Part shown: piece after piece, positions 11,421 to 22,564 of the stretch
Layout of the letters: each line of letters begins with the position of its first letter
Position numbering within the stretch: the first letter of the stretch is position 1
The notes under the pieces: model-generated
Databases searched by the model: none
What the model was told of the DNA's origin: nothing
What the model saw: the letters and a program-made list of their open reading frames with translations, nothing else
Made by a program: the position numbers and the translations under genes
DNA from: Holacanthus passer
Taxonomy: Eukaryota; Chordata; Actinopteri; Pomacanthidae
Length of the DNA stretch: 64,000 nucleotides
Reading direction: 5' to 3'
Assembly: GCA_025331565.1 (NCBI GenBank)
Contig: JAFREQ010000009.1
Coordinates: 5,569,501 to 5,633,500, forward strand

Positions 11421-11811
11421 AGCACATTTCCTGTTTATATGTTTTGTGTTGTTGTGTTGACTTTTGTTGGCAGATTACTCAGAGGCTGCAAAATCATCAG
11501 TTTTAACTTAACTTCGAGTGTAAAAATCTGTGTAAAAGTCACTTTTAGTACCAGGCCACACCCATTAAAGTTAATGTGACACTTCTGGGTAGTTTTTAAC
11601 AATGGCCTTGTCAACACTTGTAATGGTCACTGAATAAAAAGACACTTGTGTTTTCTCACCAAAATGCATTTTGCCCTAGCAATAATGTTTAATATATTTC
11701 CTACCATGAAAACATTTGCAGAACTTTGAAAAAATGTTTTGAAATCTTTATTATTTGCATGGGCTTGCTGTCCTCTTCCCTATCAAATGGTGTGAGAACT
11801 TGTGCGTGCTT
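11421..11811. other. Intergenic, nothing recognised
   Basis: AT-rich sequence without a recognisable feature. Confidence 0.3.
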
Positions 11812-11875
11812 TAGGGTTACAAATAATGATTACTTTCATTATCAATTAATCTGTTTGGTGATTAAAAGTTGTTTC
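11812..11875 (+). mobile_element. Short fragment of the GGGCTGCAAC-ended family
   Basis: AGGGTTACAAATAATGATTA, CTTTCATTATCAATTAATCT and GTTTGGTGATTAAAAG match the first 65 bases of the family; the rest is absent. Confidence 0.5.
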
Positions 11876-11917
11876 AGAAGTTGAACCTAAGAAATGCAAT
11901 CCAAGAAATCCAGTTCA

Positions 11918-12080
11918 AAGGAACCCTGTGAAGTTTTTGACCAGCAGTTGTGCTATGGAGCATTTTTAGTCTCTGTGGGTTCCTCTTTTGTTTTCAACAC
12001 AATACAAACATGGTCACAAACAATGCAGGATTTAAAATAAAATCACCTTTGTTGTTTTCTGACGAACTTCAAGCATACAC
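11918..12080 (+). repeat. Possible dispersed repeat (AAGGAACCCTGTGAAG type)
   Basis: AAGGAACCCTGTGAAGTTTT, TTGACCAGCAGTTGTGCTAT and TCTGTGGGTTCCTCTTTTGT resemble a recurrent teleost intergenic repeat. The assignment is from memory and weak. Confidence 0.35.
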
Positions 12081-12539
12081 ACCCTATTGTAAGTCTACAA
12101 AAACAGTTATCATGGCAGAAATTATTTAATCTTCTGTTGCAATTTTTACCATGTAAACAGTCATGTCGCTACGTAATTCATCAAAAATTGGCATTTGCTT
12201 GCACAGATTTGGGAAAACTGCACTTAGTAAGTTTAAGGACGCTAAAATTGTTTTTGAGTGCAGACATTTTGGCTGTGTGCAACCATCTTTAATGTGGTCT
12301 AAAAGCTTCTAGCATGATGATTAGGTACAAAGACAATCTTCCCCAGAGACACAATATCTGGGAAAAACCACAAATCTTGATCAATGGAAAGTTGAAATTG
12401 TTCTGCATGAAGACAACAGCAGTAGGATCTTCCTGAAAATTAATGCGGCTAAGAAACCCACTGCATTGAATGTGTGTGTGCATGTATGCGTGTGTGTGTC
12501 TGGGTGCTGGGGGTGTTATCAATAACAAGCGAACGGGGT

Positions 12540-12720
12540 ATGTTTCTTTAAGACAAGTCCATAAATGGTGGCCCGGTCACCACCTCCTTCACTGAGAAGG
12601 GGCTGGCTGCAGTTGGAGTTTTCCTTGGCGGGTCAAGCCTGCCATTGAAGTCTGAATGGGCTGCCATGGCAGATTACACTGCACAGCTGTCCCCCTACCG
12701 TGGAAATTAAGTTATGCCCC
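12540..12720. promoter_or_regulatory. Candidate conserved non-coding element
   Basis: This non-repetitive stretch contains CCATAAATGGTGGCCCGG, AGGGGCTGGCTGCAGTTGG and GTGGAAATTAAGTTATGC. A CT-rich tract follows at 12741-12805. Function is inferred from composition only. Confidence 0.22.
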
Positions 12721-13284
12721 GTGTCAGCAAGTTTTGTGTTTTCTTCTCTCCGTCTCTTTCTCTGTCTCTCGTCCCTGCCCCTCCCCCTTTCCTCTGTCCC
12801 TCTCTTCTAATTCCTTGAATTGTGGAGGCCTCTCAAAAGTGCACAGTGAGAGGAGGCTTTTGGAGGTAAAGGTTGGTTATGGATGATCATGCTGGGAAAA
12901 AGAGATGAGAGGCTCAACAGCTTTGGTGCATCCATCTCTGAGAAAAGTCTCAACACTTACTACAAAACCCAACCATCAGCCTAATATAAAACTACCCTGC
13001 TATCCTCCACAAACAGACACAGTCACTTCCAGTTGCACATGCAAACATTTGCATAAACACACACACACGTAAACACGAATACAAGCATGCAAACAGAGGC
13101 GGCCCTGACTTGTTGTCTCAGTGCCTCTTGGACTGCGTCCTGCTGCACTTGTGGCCCCTGCCTCGTGTTTTGTTTATTTGTGGGTGAAGTTGTTTGTGTT
13201 GTGGTCAAAGTGAAAGGCAAACACTCCAGCTCCTCCAGTGATGTGTGAACATGCTGGGAATGTCCCCCCGAGCCCACAGAGCAG

Positions 13285-13500
13285 CTGGACCCGCTGGCTG
13301 TTACAAACCGACGGAGGGTGCAGCTTCACTCCAGCCGGGCGGACGGAGCAACGATAAACAGCTCAAAAATTCAATTAAAGGGCTATAAAGTGGAATTTAC
13401 TGCACAAAATGACTGCAGTATATCTGTGGAGAGTTGAGAGGGCCAATCAATACCAATTACTCAAAACAACACACTGCCAAGCGCTCAGACATCTATCCAT
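13285..13500. promoter_or_regulatory. Candidate conserved non-coding element
   Basis: A CG-containing first half (13300-13350) leads into TTCAATTAAAGGGCTATAAA and AATACCAATTACTC. The mixed composition and several TAAT/ATTA cores are typical of developmental enhancers, but there is no direct evidence of function. Confidence 0.25.
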
Positions 13501-13794
13501 GTGTCATTCTATCCCAGCTGTTTGTACACAAACATTTACTTTCACAGCTAATTTATGTTTCATACAACCATGTATCCAGCAACGTCTGACAGAAATACAT
13601 TACTTCTGTTGAGGTTGTTCACAAGGTACAACTTCTGCTGTCAGGGCAAGCCAATAATCACATCAAAAAGAGCTGTTCATCATAAGATAAGTTTGTCCAT
13701 GTCCTCTAGAACAACACACACACGTACAACATTGTTTGTGTGTTCCTTCCAAAAACATTAGAAATCACTGCTGAAAATGACAGATATAAGGTAT

Positions 13795-13925
13795 AGCAAA
13801 AGATCATGGTTTGGGTTGCAAAAAAGTGTTTAGTTAAGGTCAGGAGAGCTTCGTCATTGTGGTTACAATAATAAACGTGGTCAAAGTTGGGGAACAATCA
13901 TAGTAATGGTTAATAGAAGCCAATG
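13795..13925 (-). repeat. Diverged dispersed repeat, reverse copy of the 4345-4470 type
   Basis: AAAGATCATGGTTTGGGTTG, GTTTAGTTAAGGTCAGGAG, TTGTGGTTACAATAATAAAC and TAATGGTTAATAGAAG are the reverse-complement vocabulary of the repeat at 4345-4470. Confidence 0.45.
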
Positions 13926-15404
13926 TTGGCTGAACAGCTGTCTGCCACTATATTCAGGATACTACTATTGCTACAACCAATAATAATAATTACTTGCCCC
14001 TTGGACACTTTACATATATAGAGGCAATCAAAAAACACACACCATTATAACTTTGAAGTTTTGTTGACCCATCCATCCACAGTAACCTCCTCCCTACGTG
14101 GCCTTTGCCGCTCTATGATAACATCAACTCACTTCCTCTTTCGCTCCTGAGAAAAATGAATGTTACTCGAGGGCTTTGTTACACTTGCTCTTCTTTTTGT
14201 GCTTCTCTTATTCGTTTGGGAGGAGAGTCTCCGCTATCGATTTGGCACTGGGCTCGTGGGAGTGATCCATGCATTAGGTTCATTTTCGTTCTCATCAATC
14301 AGACGCTGCTTAAAGTTTTCCATCTCATTTCCACAATTTTGCTACTTTTTCTAAAGCATCTAAACTGCTGTTATTCTGCATTCACTTTCTCATACTCTTT
14401 AATTCATTCAGAAGTTAATGGTAATACAATACAGATAGTAAGTTAAATTTGAGTCTGTTGTATATTTTGTAGCCTCATTGCCAACATTTTTACCAACTGT
14501 ATATTCCTATGCCTACTGTATAACACAACCTCTGTTTTGATTTATTTGCAGTTTTTCCTTGCTGCATCCGATGACTGCCCACACGAGCCAGTTTCCCTGC
14601 AGGACTCATGAAAGTTTTATCTGAAGCAAATGTTTCTCCTGAAGCAATCGACGATCCCGCCAAACATGTTGTTGATGCTGCACAGACTGCACACATGGTA
14701 CCGCACAATTTGATTCAGTCAAACCGCACCAGCAGTCATTCAGATTACATGGCCACAGCTTTGGGATAAGACACAGCGTTTCTGTTCACCTTGCTGGAGC
14801 GTGTTTTGTTTCCTTCTGTGAAAACAATCCAGGTCAAGATATTCCCTCTTCAAGCTGTACAAGCCTGATTTTACATACACTACATACTCATTGCCAAAGA
14901 GGTGAATAAGGAAGCTGTGTTGCTGGTTTGTGTTAGTTTGAAAAAGTAATTTAACATTCAAAGTGTAATAAAATAAGTGCATAGAACTGGATAGAATTTG
15001 CAGCATTTGTAGTCAATTTGCAACCTTGTCTATAAAGGTGGGAAGTTGTATTTGGAGTCTTTCACCTAAGCAAAGCAATGGTTTTCTATTCTTCTGCAAG
15101 CTAAACTACTTTTTTTCCTTTTTGATTTTTCCAACACTACACCGGCTACATAAGCAGTGCAGCACAACCAACAAAACCAGTGTGCAACAATTTGTGACCC
15201 CTTTTGTGAAACACTCAACAGCAACATTTTAAACAGCGAATATATCAAATGGCTGCCACAAACAGTCAGGTAGCAAAGCATTCTCTTAGTGACAGTGGGA
15301 TTAGTGCCACAGGTTTTCTCTCAGGACCCGAGGAGTCAGGCTGCAGCTTGAGTAACTGGATTACAGGCCTTTTTCTCATTTCAAAGGGTTGTGAACTCAG
15401 CAGA
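13926..15404. other. Intergenic, no gene recognised
   Basis: No supported gene. The frames at 14105-14446 (+) and 14740-15006 (-) have hydrophobic, AT-driven composition and no domain. Confidence 0.3.
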
Positions 15405-15570
15405 GGTCTTGCATGATGAAATCAAAGTGGCAGCTGAAATAGAAGGGAGAAAAACAACAAGAGTTTCTTGAAAGTCTCCTGGCATCGGCCAAGCAGCTAA
15501 TGAGAGAGATGCAAAATCAATGATCTTTGCTTCGCCGTGTCACTCTTTCAAAAGGCACGAACTCAGAAAG
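15405..15570. promoter_or_regulatory. Candidate conserved non-coding element
   Basis: TGAAATCAAAGTGGCAGCTG contains a TCF/LEF-like ATCAAAG, followed by GCAGCTAATGAGAGAGATGC and AAAATCAATGATCTTTGC. The stretch is non-repetitive. The regulatory role is inferred. Confidence 0.2.
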
Positions 15571-17195
15571 TGATCCCCAAGCGAGGGTGAGGAGTAGAGC
15601 ATCATCCGGAGATCTGAACTAACTTCAAATTCCAAATCTCATCCCAAGTGAAAATGACTACAACCAACAGCAACACACCTCTTTTTATAACTTCCTTTAA
15701 ACAAATGCGCGTCTAAGCTATGGCAGGAGCACAGAGGGGAGTCGAGGTGGACTCCATTCCATCGAATACCCTGTGGTAACTTTAGGGGATTATTTCCAAA
15801 TCCTTTCAAATGAACTTTCCATCTCAGTGCCTCCTCCTCCGTCTCAGCCATTCCAACTGTCCAACCATTTCTACATCACTTTCTGCACAACCTCGCATGG
15901 AGCCAAGGCCAAAACAAATGCCTGTGAGAAATATGGTCAGCACACACGAGGAGTGAGGGGGCTCACTTCAAGGCCTGAGGAGGTGGAATATTAGGGAATG
16001 CAGTTTAGTTTTATCAACGTGAAAATCAGACTCAGGAATTTGTGGAACTACTGAACATAATGTGCATTTTGTATGTTGAGAAAATGATTGGAAAATAGTC
16101 GCTTATACAAACATTTATTTTCAAACCGTGTGTATAAAGACTAAACTACATATATGTTCAAGTCTTGTGTCCTTAGAGTACACACTGAAACTTTTCAGAG
16201 TTTTTGTTTTGATTGAGGATTTTTTTCTTTTTTAAAGTAAAACAAGTTCCAGCTGAATAGGTTCCATATAGGTTTTCCATTTATGAAAAAACAGCACCCC
16301 AGCTGATGCCAGGCCTTAACTGAAAAAACTGCTAGGAAAAGTAGGGCTAAGGTCAAATATTCCATGTTGTCAAATATCCCTAAGAGTTACAAAGAAGTTG
16401 GAAATCATATACGGCGACTTAACTTCCAGCAATAACTTACATTGTTGGATAGATGTAGAGGAAGGAAGGGAACGAAAACAAAGGAACAGTGATTTTGTTG
16501 AAAAATACATTCTAAGGATTATTATAGATCTCAAACAGTGAGCACTGAGCTTCAAAACCTCCTGCGTGAGTGGTTGAGAGAGCTGCACCTTTGTAAACAT
16601 TGTGCTGTGATATGCATGGGGTGAAGGGGTGAAGTGATCTGCATGGGGTGAAGTGTGGGCCGTTTTGTTCAGGAGGCGAAAGGAACAGAGCTTGGAAGTG
16701 AACTGAGCTCACTGAAGCAAAGTTGATGGCAGAGATACCTTACACACGCTCAAAGAGCTGGAACACAAACAGCCACAGTTTGTAAATTAAACCCAGAACC
16801 AGCCCCCCAACACACACACACACACAATCTAGTGTGTTTGCGGAAGAAGAGAGGAGCCGTGATAACTTTTCATATTTCTGAGCTACTTTTTGTGGCTGCT
16901 TCAGTTTTTGAATTGAACTAAAATCATAACATAATAAAATAAAATGCCCTTTAAAACTTTTAAGAAAAGTCTCAAATTTGCCTCGTGAGCACCAACAAAT
17001 GCTTTGAAGCACTCATTGTACACCCATTTCCATTTTATGACAAGCAGGCCAGTTTTGTGAGATTTTTTTTTTTTTTTGCACCTCATTCATCCATTCACAC
17101 ACCGTGCATTATTATAGCCTAATCAACGCATGCTGCGCTTTTTCTAAGTGCTGAAACTGCCTGAACAAATGCGAGAGGCAAAAGAAAGACAAGGA
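15571..17195. other. Intergenic, no gene recognised
   Basis: No supported gene. There is a 17-base AC run at 16810-16826 and an imperfect direct duplication of about 27 bases with GCATGGGGTGAAG words at about 16611-16655. A T run lies at 17066-17079. Nothing else is recognised. Confidence 0.3.
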
Positions 17196-17238
17196 GAAGG
17201 AGGAGGAAGAGGAGGAGGAGGAGGAGGGGAGGACTGGC
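17196..17238 (+). repeat. (GGA)n purine-rich tract
   Basis: Imperfect GGA/GAA repeats, all purine on the plus strand. The serine- and proline-rich minus-strand frames here (17112-17338) are products of the repeat. Confidence 0.9.
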
Positions 17239-17689
17239 TGAGCCACAGAGCTTTTTTCCTGCTGGAAAGCTTCATGCATGGCAGACCGCATACCAACACT
17301 GCAAGAAACTGACAAGGTATTTTATTTAGGAGCCACACTTATGAAGAGGATTTGGAGATCTTTTTCAACATGTAGTTCTACTTTAATGTAACTTTTTACC
17401 GTGATGTTAAAGATGTAAAAGCACGAGGAGGGAAAAGTTTTAAAGTGACTTTTTGTATCAAGGCTGCATTACTTTTTTTTGTAATTTCTTGAAGCAAAAA
17501 AAGCAAGACATCCTGAAATAAACAAATGCAGGTAGAAAAAAGATAATTTCCCCCAAACACTGGGGATGTTAACTCGCCAGGGACTGGTCATGTGTTTTCT
17601 TCTTCTTCTTTTCTTGCAGCAGAGGGTTGAGACCCAAGCAGCAGCAGATCGTTCCCACATGCTTCCCCGCCGCTCGGCTCTCCAGAGGT

Positions 17690-18010
17690 GTCAAGCCAGC
17701 CTGAAAGAATGAAGTGCCTCCCTATTGTGCTACCCAACTATTATGTGCTTAACATTTCCATAACAAAGATGCCACTCGACTTCTCCTCCATCCATTCAGC
17801 TGGAGGGCCCTTGTCCCCCCTCTAATAAAACATTTTGCAGCAAATCATTGATTTAAAGCCCCTGAAGCTGACCAAAGAGAGGAGTGGCATGATCTGCGAT
17901 ATCTCATGAAAATAACATTCATAACAATTCTGCATATTACTACACACACTCACAGTGCAAAGCTGCAGAAATTATTATTCAAATAAAAACCTAATTAAAT
18001 GCATCTTCTT
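17690..18010. promoter_or_regulatory. Candidate conserved non-coding element
   Basis: This is a non-repetitive stretch about 1.8 kb beyond the gas1 stop codon. It has TTATGTGCTTAACATTTCC, CAAATCATTGATTTAAAGC, GATATCTCATGAAAATAAC and CCTAATTAAATGC (17990-18002). Several homeodomain cores cluster here. The proximity to gas1 makes it one of the better enhancer candidates, still by inference. Confidence 0.28.
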
Positions 18011-19289
18011 CTTCATCCAGTCAATTAAAAGAATGATGATTTAAAAACAGCTGAATTTAAGTTACTAATCTGTCAGATGCTGAAAAAGGTTAGTTTACAT
18101 CAATAATGTTTAAAAACACTGGAGTGAAATGTATTTTTTTTTAAATAATTCTATACAGCAAAAAGATAGATTTTCCATCAGTTATTAAAACATTTAAACT
18201 AAATTAGAATATTTGGGGAAAAAAATATTGTCATTTCATATAATATGCCTTTAACATGCAGTGACTGGGGGCTGTTTTGCTGAATTATGGTGCCAGTTGC
18301 TTTTGACAACAGCCTGCTAAATCAAGACATTGCAGGTCATTAGACTATCAGTCAACAATGGAGGCTGGTCTGCATTTTAAATGAGCCTGTAAGTACATAC
18401 ACTGTAGTTACAGGAACAGAGGAGTGTGAGAGTCAACATGTTTGCTGCACAGCTGGATTTGCAGACCGGTGATATCGCCAGTAAACATCCTTTTAAAAAA
18501 GTAAAAAATCCATAATCATCTCACACACACACCCTACAGTATAAAATAATGTTCCTTTAAATTACTGAATTAGATGTTATCATCAGAAGCAACAGTATAT
18601 TATTAACTGGGAAAAGATAGTTAACCAGTAAAAGCAAACTCAGGAGCATGGCCAACACATTGCATTTTAAATCAGATTATTATGGATCAAAATAAGTTGC
18701 TTTTACATTTAAAGTGACTTATTTCATGCACATCTGACCTTAACCAAGTTCATCAGGGTTTTAAGAACCAAAAATGAGTGTTTGCAAAATAAAGATTCAC
18801 ACACTCATCAGATTTACATTATTTTTGTTCATATTATCACTGTGTTGACTTGTGATAACGTTTCCACCAAGCTTTTTATTACAACGCAATAAAGCAATAT
18901 ACTGTTAAACCCACTGGCAACAAAAATGTGTTATTAAGGTTTTCGAACTCTAAGAAAAACATTTTACTCTCCATCTGAATTACGGCACAACACTTATCAA
19001 GCAAGTGATGTGGGGAAAAAAAAAATTAACAAATAACTCACAGTCAAGGATGATATCTTCAAGTTTCCTTTATGCCTTCTATAAAAGTATATCAATAAGG
19101 CAATCATACAGTGGATTTAGACATTTCTCTCTCTAGGCTATACACAGTGAATAAATCATCTCATAGCCTCAAACATAGAGGATTCTCTGGAAAAAATCTA
19201 TATAGGCTATACACATATGTACAATGCACATTATCTTTGAAGAGAATACAGTCAAAATAACTTCCCTTTAAAGCTGGAATTCTCAGTCT
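18011..19289. other. AT-rich gas1 3' flank
   Basis: No gene is recognised. It might hold an extended 3' UTR if the poly(A) signal at 18875-18880 is used. No repeat is obvious apart from short A/T runs. Confidence 0.3.
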
Positions 19290-19844
19290 TTTATTCACAT
19301 GATGAACATTTGGATGTAACTAGGTGGCATGTAATAAATTACTGTTTCACTTTATCTCCTCGTCTATGTACAAGTTCATAGATTCCAGCATTAAATACTT
19401 GTAAGTCAGGTACCCTGGTGCCAAATGGCAACAGTGTCATATAAAAATAGTTCATATCTTTTCTTGTAAAAAAAAAAAAAAAAAAATCAGATTGGCAGTG
19501 CACAGCATGAACTGATTTAAGGGTGCATCCTTACTGTGTCTCTATTGTGACAACTTTGCTTTCAAGAGTCTGTGAATCTAATTTGGCTCATCACATAAGC
19601 AAAGCATGTGGAGAGGAGCTGTGAAGTGGTGGGTTTGATAAGAGAGCAGTCAAAATATCTCTCTGCTCTCATTTGCATAGAAAAATATCCTGATGTGATT
19701 TCCTTCAGCATCTAAATCAAACAAGGCCCCGAGCAGCCTCTCATTGAGTCTCTGAGGCTCCGACCTGTCACAATAGCTGCAGGTCAACGAGGGACAAAAG
19801 TTTAGATCCGGACAACAGAGGGGGCACGTTATGAACCGGGGGGA
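19290..19844 (-). other. gas1: Probable gas1 3' UTR with poly(A) signal
   Basis: Downstream of the stop codon the sequence becomes AT-rich and non-coding. The first AATAAA on the minus strand is at 19290-19295 (TTTATT on the plus strand), giving a 3' UTR of about 550 bases. A second candidate at 18875-18880 would give about 970 bases. A 19-base A run at 19468-19486 would be a U tract in the transcript. The end is inferred from the signal alone. Confidence 0.45.
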
Positions 19845-20621
19845 CTAAATGAGGAGCAACAGAGCCAAAATGGATGCCAACAGGGTCAGAGCGCAGTGGG
19901 CCGCCGCCGCGTGAGAGGCTCCGGTCTCCGGCGTGCACTCCGTGTACTCCTCCGTCGGCTCGGGCTCGTCGTCCGAGCCGCTGCCCTCCTCCCGCATCGG
20001 GCTGTCGAAGCACAGCGCCTTCATGCTGCTCTTGACGAACTCGCAGATGGCCCTCTCCGCGCCGTCGCACATGCACGTGTCCAGCTGCTGACCCTTGGGT
20101 ATTTTGCGCATGTTGGCGATCACGTTCCTGCAGGCGTTGGTGCACACGGCCCCGCCGAAAAGTTTCCCGCAGTGCTTCAGGTAGTCGTGCATGGCCGAGC
20201 TGCACTGCTGGTCCCTCTCGCACTGGCGGCGCGCCTCCGTGCAGCCCGTGCTGGTGGTCCGGGGCAGGCACGGCTCGATGGCCCGCTTGGTTTTGGTGCA
20301 CGCCGCGTCGTTGGCGCAGCTGCAGTCCTCCAGAGCCGGGCCGTTCCTGGTGAGGTTGAGCTGCACCAGGGAGGAGATGCAGTGGCTGGGACACTTCTTC
20401 CTGTCCCCGCTCAGCACCGGGCCGCACGCGCGCATGTAGTGCCCGTACGCGTAGTTGCACTCGGGCTCGGCTTGGCAGTTCATGATGGCCTGCCAGCAGA
20501 TCAGCCTCCGACCGTGGGAAGGAGAGGCCACGGAGAGGCAGCAGCCGAGGAGCAGGAGAAGGCAGCCGAGGGGCCAGGCGGCTCTGCAGAGGCTCCGTGC
20601 CGGTGCGCAAAAGTGTGCCAT
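19845..20621 (-). CDS. gas1: Growth arrest-specific protein 1 (GPI-anchored Hedgehog co-receptor), single exon
   Basis: The 258-residue protein has an N-terminal hydrophobic stretch (about residues 16-32), a signal peptide probably cleaved near residue 32. Two homologous domains of ten cysteines each follow: Cys 42, 49, 55, 66, 77, 81, 100, 102, 108, 118 and Cys 127, 134, 140, 151, 160, 164, 183, 185, 193, 204. This is the paired GDNF-receptor-alpha-like layout of GAS1. N89-L-T91 is an N-glycosylation sequon. Residues 211-226 are acidic, and residues 242-258 are a hydrophobic tail without a cytosolic domain, as expected for GPI addition, perhaps near 234-237. The start codon has a good context (A at -3, G at +4). 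From family knowledge, GAS1 binds Hedgehog ligand with CDON/BOC and Patched, interacts with RET, and was first found as a growth-arrest gene; vertebrate copies are intronless. This copy is shorter than mammalian GAS1 (about 345 residues), mainly in linker and tail. Teleosts carry gas1a and gas1b; I cannot tell which this is. Confidence 0.95.
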   Translation of the reverse strand: MAHFCAPARSLCRAAWPLGCLLLLLGCCLSVASPSHGRRLICWQAIMNCQAEPECNYAYGHYMRACGPVLSGDRKKCPSHCISSLVQLNLTRNGPALEDCSCANDAACTKTKRAIEPCLPRTTSTGCTEARRQCERDQQCSSAMHDYLKHCGKLFGGAVCTNACRNVIANMRKIPKGQQLDTCMCDGAERAICEFVKSSMKALCFDSPMREEGSGSDDEPEPTEEYTECTPETGASHAAAAHCALTLLASILALLLLI

Positions 20622-21240
20622 TGTTCCGGCTGCAACTCACAGCTGTGCAAACTTCTACACCGCGTCCATGGATGGAGTCCTCACCGGAGAGGCTTGTTTA
20701 TCCCGAGGCAGATGGTGTGAGAGGCCCGTGTGTGGGCGTTCAACAGGCGGGCACTGCGCGCTGTAATCTCAGCTCCATAAACCCCGTCAGAGCTGATCCA
20801 TCTGAGCCGGACTCCCGAGCGAACCACTGTGTTATCCATACATGACTGCAGCGACGGCTGGAAGGGGTGGAAAAAAAAAAGGAGGCGCAGGAAGAAAAAG
20901 TTGTGCACAAGTTTAGGAGAGTTTGTGCAGCGGCTCAGTCCATGGTGACTCTGGGCTCATGGCTCCGGAATCAGTGAGGTCCCTTTCTGGTGCGGACGTG
21001 TGGATCACGCAGGAGTCCTTGTGCGCAAAGAGGGTGCAAAACAAATAAGCGCGTGGAGTGGGTGGTGGGTGGGAAACAACACGGCTCGTGGGTCGCAGAG
21101 CGGTCCACTACTCTCTCCCCTCCGAGCATTAGTCTTTCTGCTCCTCAGCCCCCTCTCCGCACATCACACAGGGGCCTCCCATTGGTCGGCCTCTTGTTGT
21201 GGGTTTCTACGTAGAGAGGGGCGGGAGTTCAGGGGGGGAG
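20622..21240 (-). promoter_or_regulatory. gas1: gas1 5' UTR and promoter within a CpG island
   Basis: CpG density is high from about 19890 through the CDS to about 21240 and drops sharply beyond, the usual CpG-island pattern at a developmental gene. On the minus strand, 21179-21187 reads CCAATGGGA, an NF-Y-type CCAAT box. A GC box (GGGGCGGG) lies at 21217-21224. No convincing TATA box is visible. If these boxes sit 50-100 bases upstream of transcription, the 5' UTR would be roughly 400-500 bases, but the start site cannot be fixed from sequence. The motif TGGGTGGTG at 21059-21067 matches the Gli consensus at 8 of 9 positions, which chance alone can explain. Confidence 0.6.
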
Positions 21241-21300
21241 GAAGATGGTCTGGAGAAATGAAAGGTGAGGTGGGATGAATGTTGGGGGGGGGGTTTACTC

Positions 21301-21910
21301 CTCCTAATTTCTGAGGAACTGATTTTATAAATTTTTTCATGCTCACAAAGCTTCTAAAATCATATTGTAAAAGTATGTGATAGTTGGGTTTTAATACAAA
21401 TATGTTTGTCTTTGGTTCATAATTTTGAATTTACAATATTTTCAATCACAATCCCATGACTACTTCTGCATTATGGCATGTGGGATAATAAAAGCCATAG
21501 TTTGTATTTAAATGGATTGTGGCACACCTTGAGTGATGCTTTTAGTGTGTAAATACATTCATTTTAGGAGTAGTCTACTGAAGTGTTGGAGAGTAGATTC
21601 AGTAGAGAGAGCAGTCCTCCCAGTTTATTATCTGAGGAACTTTTTAAACCTTTTCATGCTCACAGAACTTACAACATCATATTGGACACACTAGGGTTTT
21701 TTTTTAATAAAAATATATTTGTCTTTGGTTCATAATTTTAATTTACAATATTTCTATTCACAATCCCATGACTTCTGCATTATAACATGTGGGATGATAA
21801 AAGCTATAGGGTGTATTTAAATGGCTTGTGACACATGTTTAATTTTAGCAGTAGTCTATTGACTTGTTGGAGAATAGATTTAGTAGAGAGAGCAGTCCTC
21901 TATGTTTTTT
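21301..21910 (+). repeat. Two diverged tandem copies of a ~280-320 base unit upstream of gas1
   Basis: Copy 1 (about 21301-21629) and copy 2 (about 21630-21910) share, in order: CTGAGGAACT (21311, 21632), TTTTCATGCTCACA (21334, 21651), GTCTTTGGTTCATAATTTT, CACAATCCCATGAC (about 21448, 21760), ATGTGGGAT(A/G)ATAAAAGC, GTATTTAAATGG, and AGTAGAGAGAGCAGTCCTC (21601, 21882). Offsets range from 281 to 321 bases because of indels. No coding potential is seen. Confidence 0.85.
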
Positions 21911-21960
21911 ATCTGAGAAAGTCATTTTATCCGTGTTTTCATTATACATTTTTAATGTGC
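21911..21960 (+). repeat. Start of a third copy of the tandem unit
   Basis: TTATCTGAGAAAGTCATTTT followed by GTGTTTTCATTATAC matches the opening of copies 1 and 2, then is interrupted by unrelated repeat sequence. Confidence 0.5.
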
Positions 21961-21964
21961 ATCC

Positions 21965-22530
21965 AAAAAAAGGCAAGGCAGATTTGTTTATATAGCACAT
22001 TTCCTACGCACAGACAACCTAAAGTGCTTAACAGAATACAAAGGCAAAAGCACAAGAAAGAATAGATAAAAACAATGAAAGCAAGCAAACAAAAGCACAA
22101 AACAATAAAACAAACAGGTTGTTCTTCAGTAGTCAGCATTGTCTGAACTCTTTGCTCTTCTGGCAAAATGTTTCACATTTGAGCAGCACAGACATTAAAG
22201 GAGGCTTCACCATGTTTAGTTTAGACTCTGGGAGCAGCCGCTCATCCAGAACCAGCTGACCTGAGATGCCTGCAAGGTTTGTAGTGGGTCAGAAGATCTC
22301 ATAAGTATCTAGGCCCAAAACCTTTCAGTGATTTATGGACAAGCAATGAAAGTTTTGAAGTTGATTCTGTGAGGAACTGGTAGTCAATGTGGTCAAGGAT
22401 TTTTGTGGTCCTTGTTACAATAGTAGCATTGTGGATCAGCTGAAGCTGTCTGATTGCTGTCTTATACAGACGTGTGAATCCAGTCTGCTAGAGATAAAAG
22501 TATGTACACGTTTACAAAAACTATGTGACA
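21965..22530 (+). mobile_element. Interspersed repeat inserted in the third tandem copy
   Basis: It opens with GGCAAGGCAGATTTGTTTAT, ATAGCACATTTCCTACGCAC and AAAGTGCTTAACAG. It continues with GGCTTCACCATGTTTAG, CTCTGGGAGCAGCCG, CTAGGCCCAAAACCTTTCAG, GAGGAACTGGTAGTCAATGT and ATTGTGGATCAGCTGAAGCT. This order matches a very common teleost repeat (antisense LINE-like 3' sequence plus tail, from memory). It has no intact ORF. Confidence 0.65.
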
Positions 22531-22564
22531 ACATGGTTTTAAGGGAAAAATTCTTTCTTTCTTT

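Noticed and set aside
19768..20640. 290-codon minus-strand frame overlapping gas1
   Set aside because: It is the out-of-frame shadow of gas1 in GC-rich sequence, rich in Arg and Ala, with no conserved cysteine pattern.
19896..20720. 274-codon plus-strand frame antisense to gas1
   Set aside because: Long antisense frames are expected in GC-rich coding DNA. Its composition (Ala, Arg, Val, Leu) mirrors gas1 codons and no domain is visible.
21059..21067. Gli-like site in the gas1 promoter
   Set aside because: It has one mismatch to the consensus and such matches are expected about a dozen times by chance in this window; kept only as a remark in the promoter entry.
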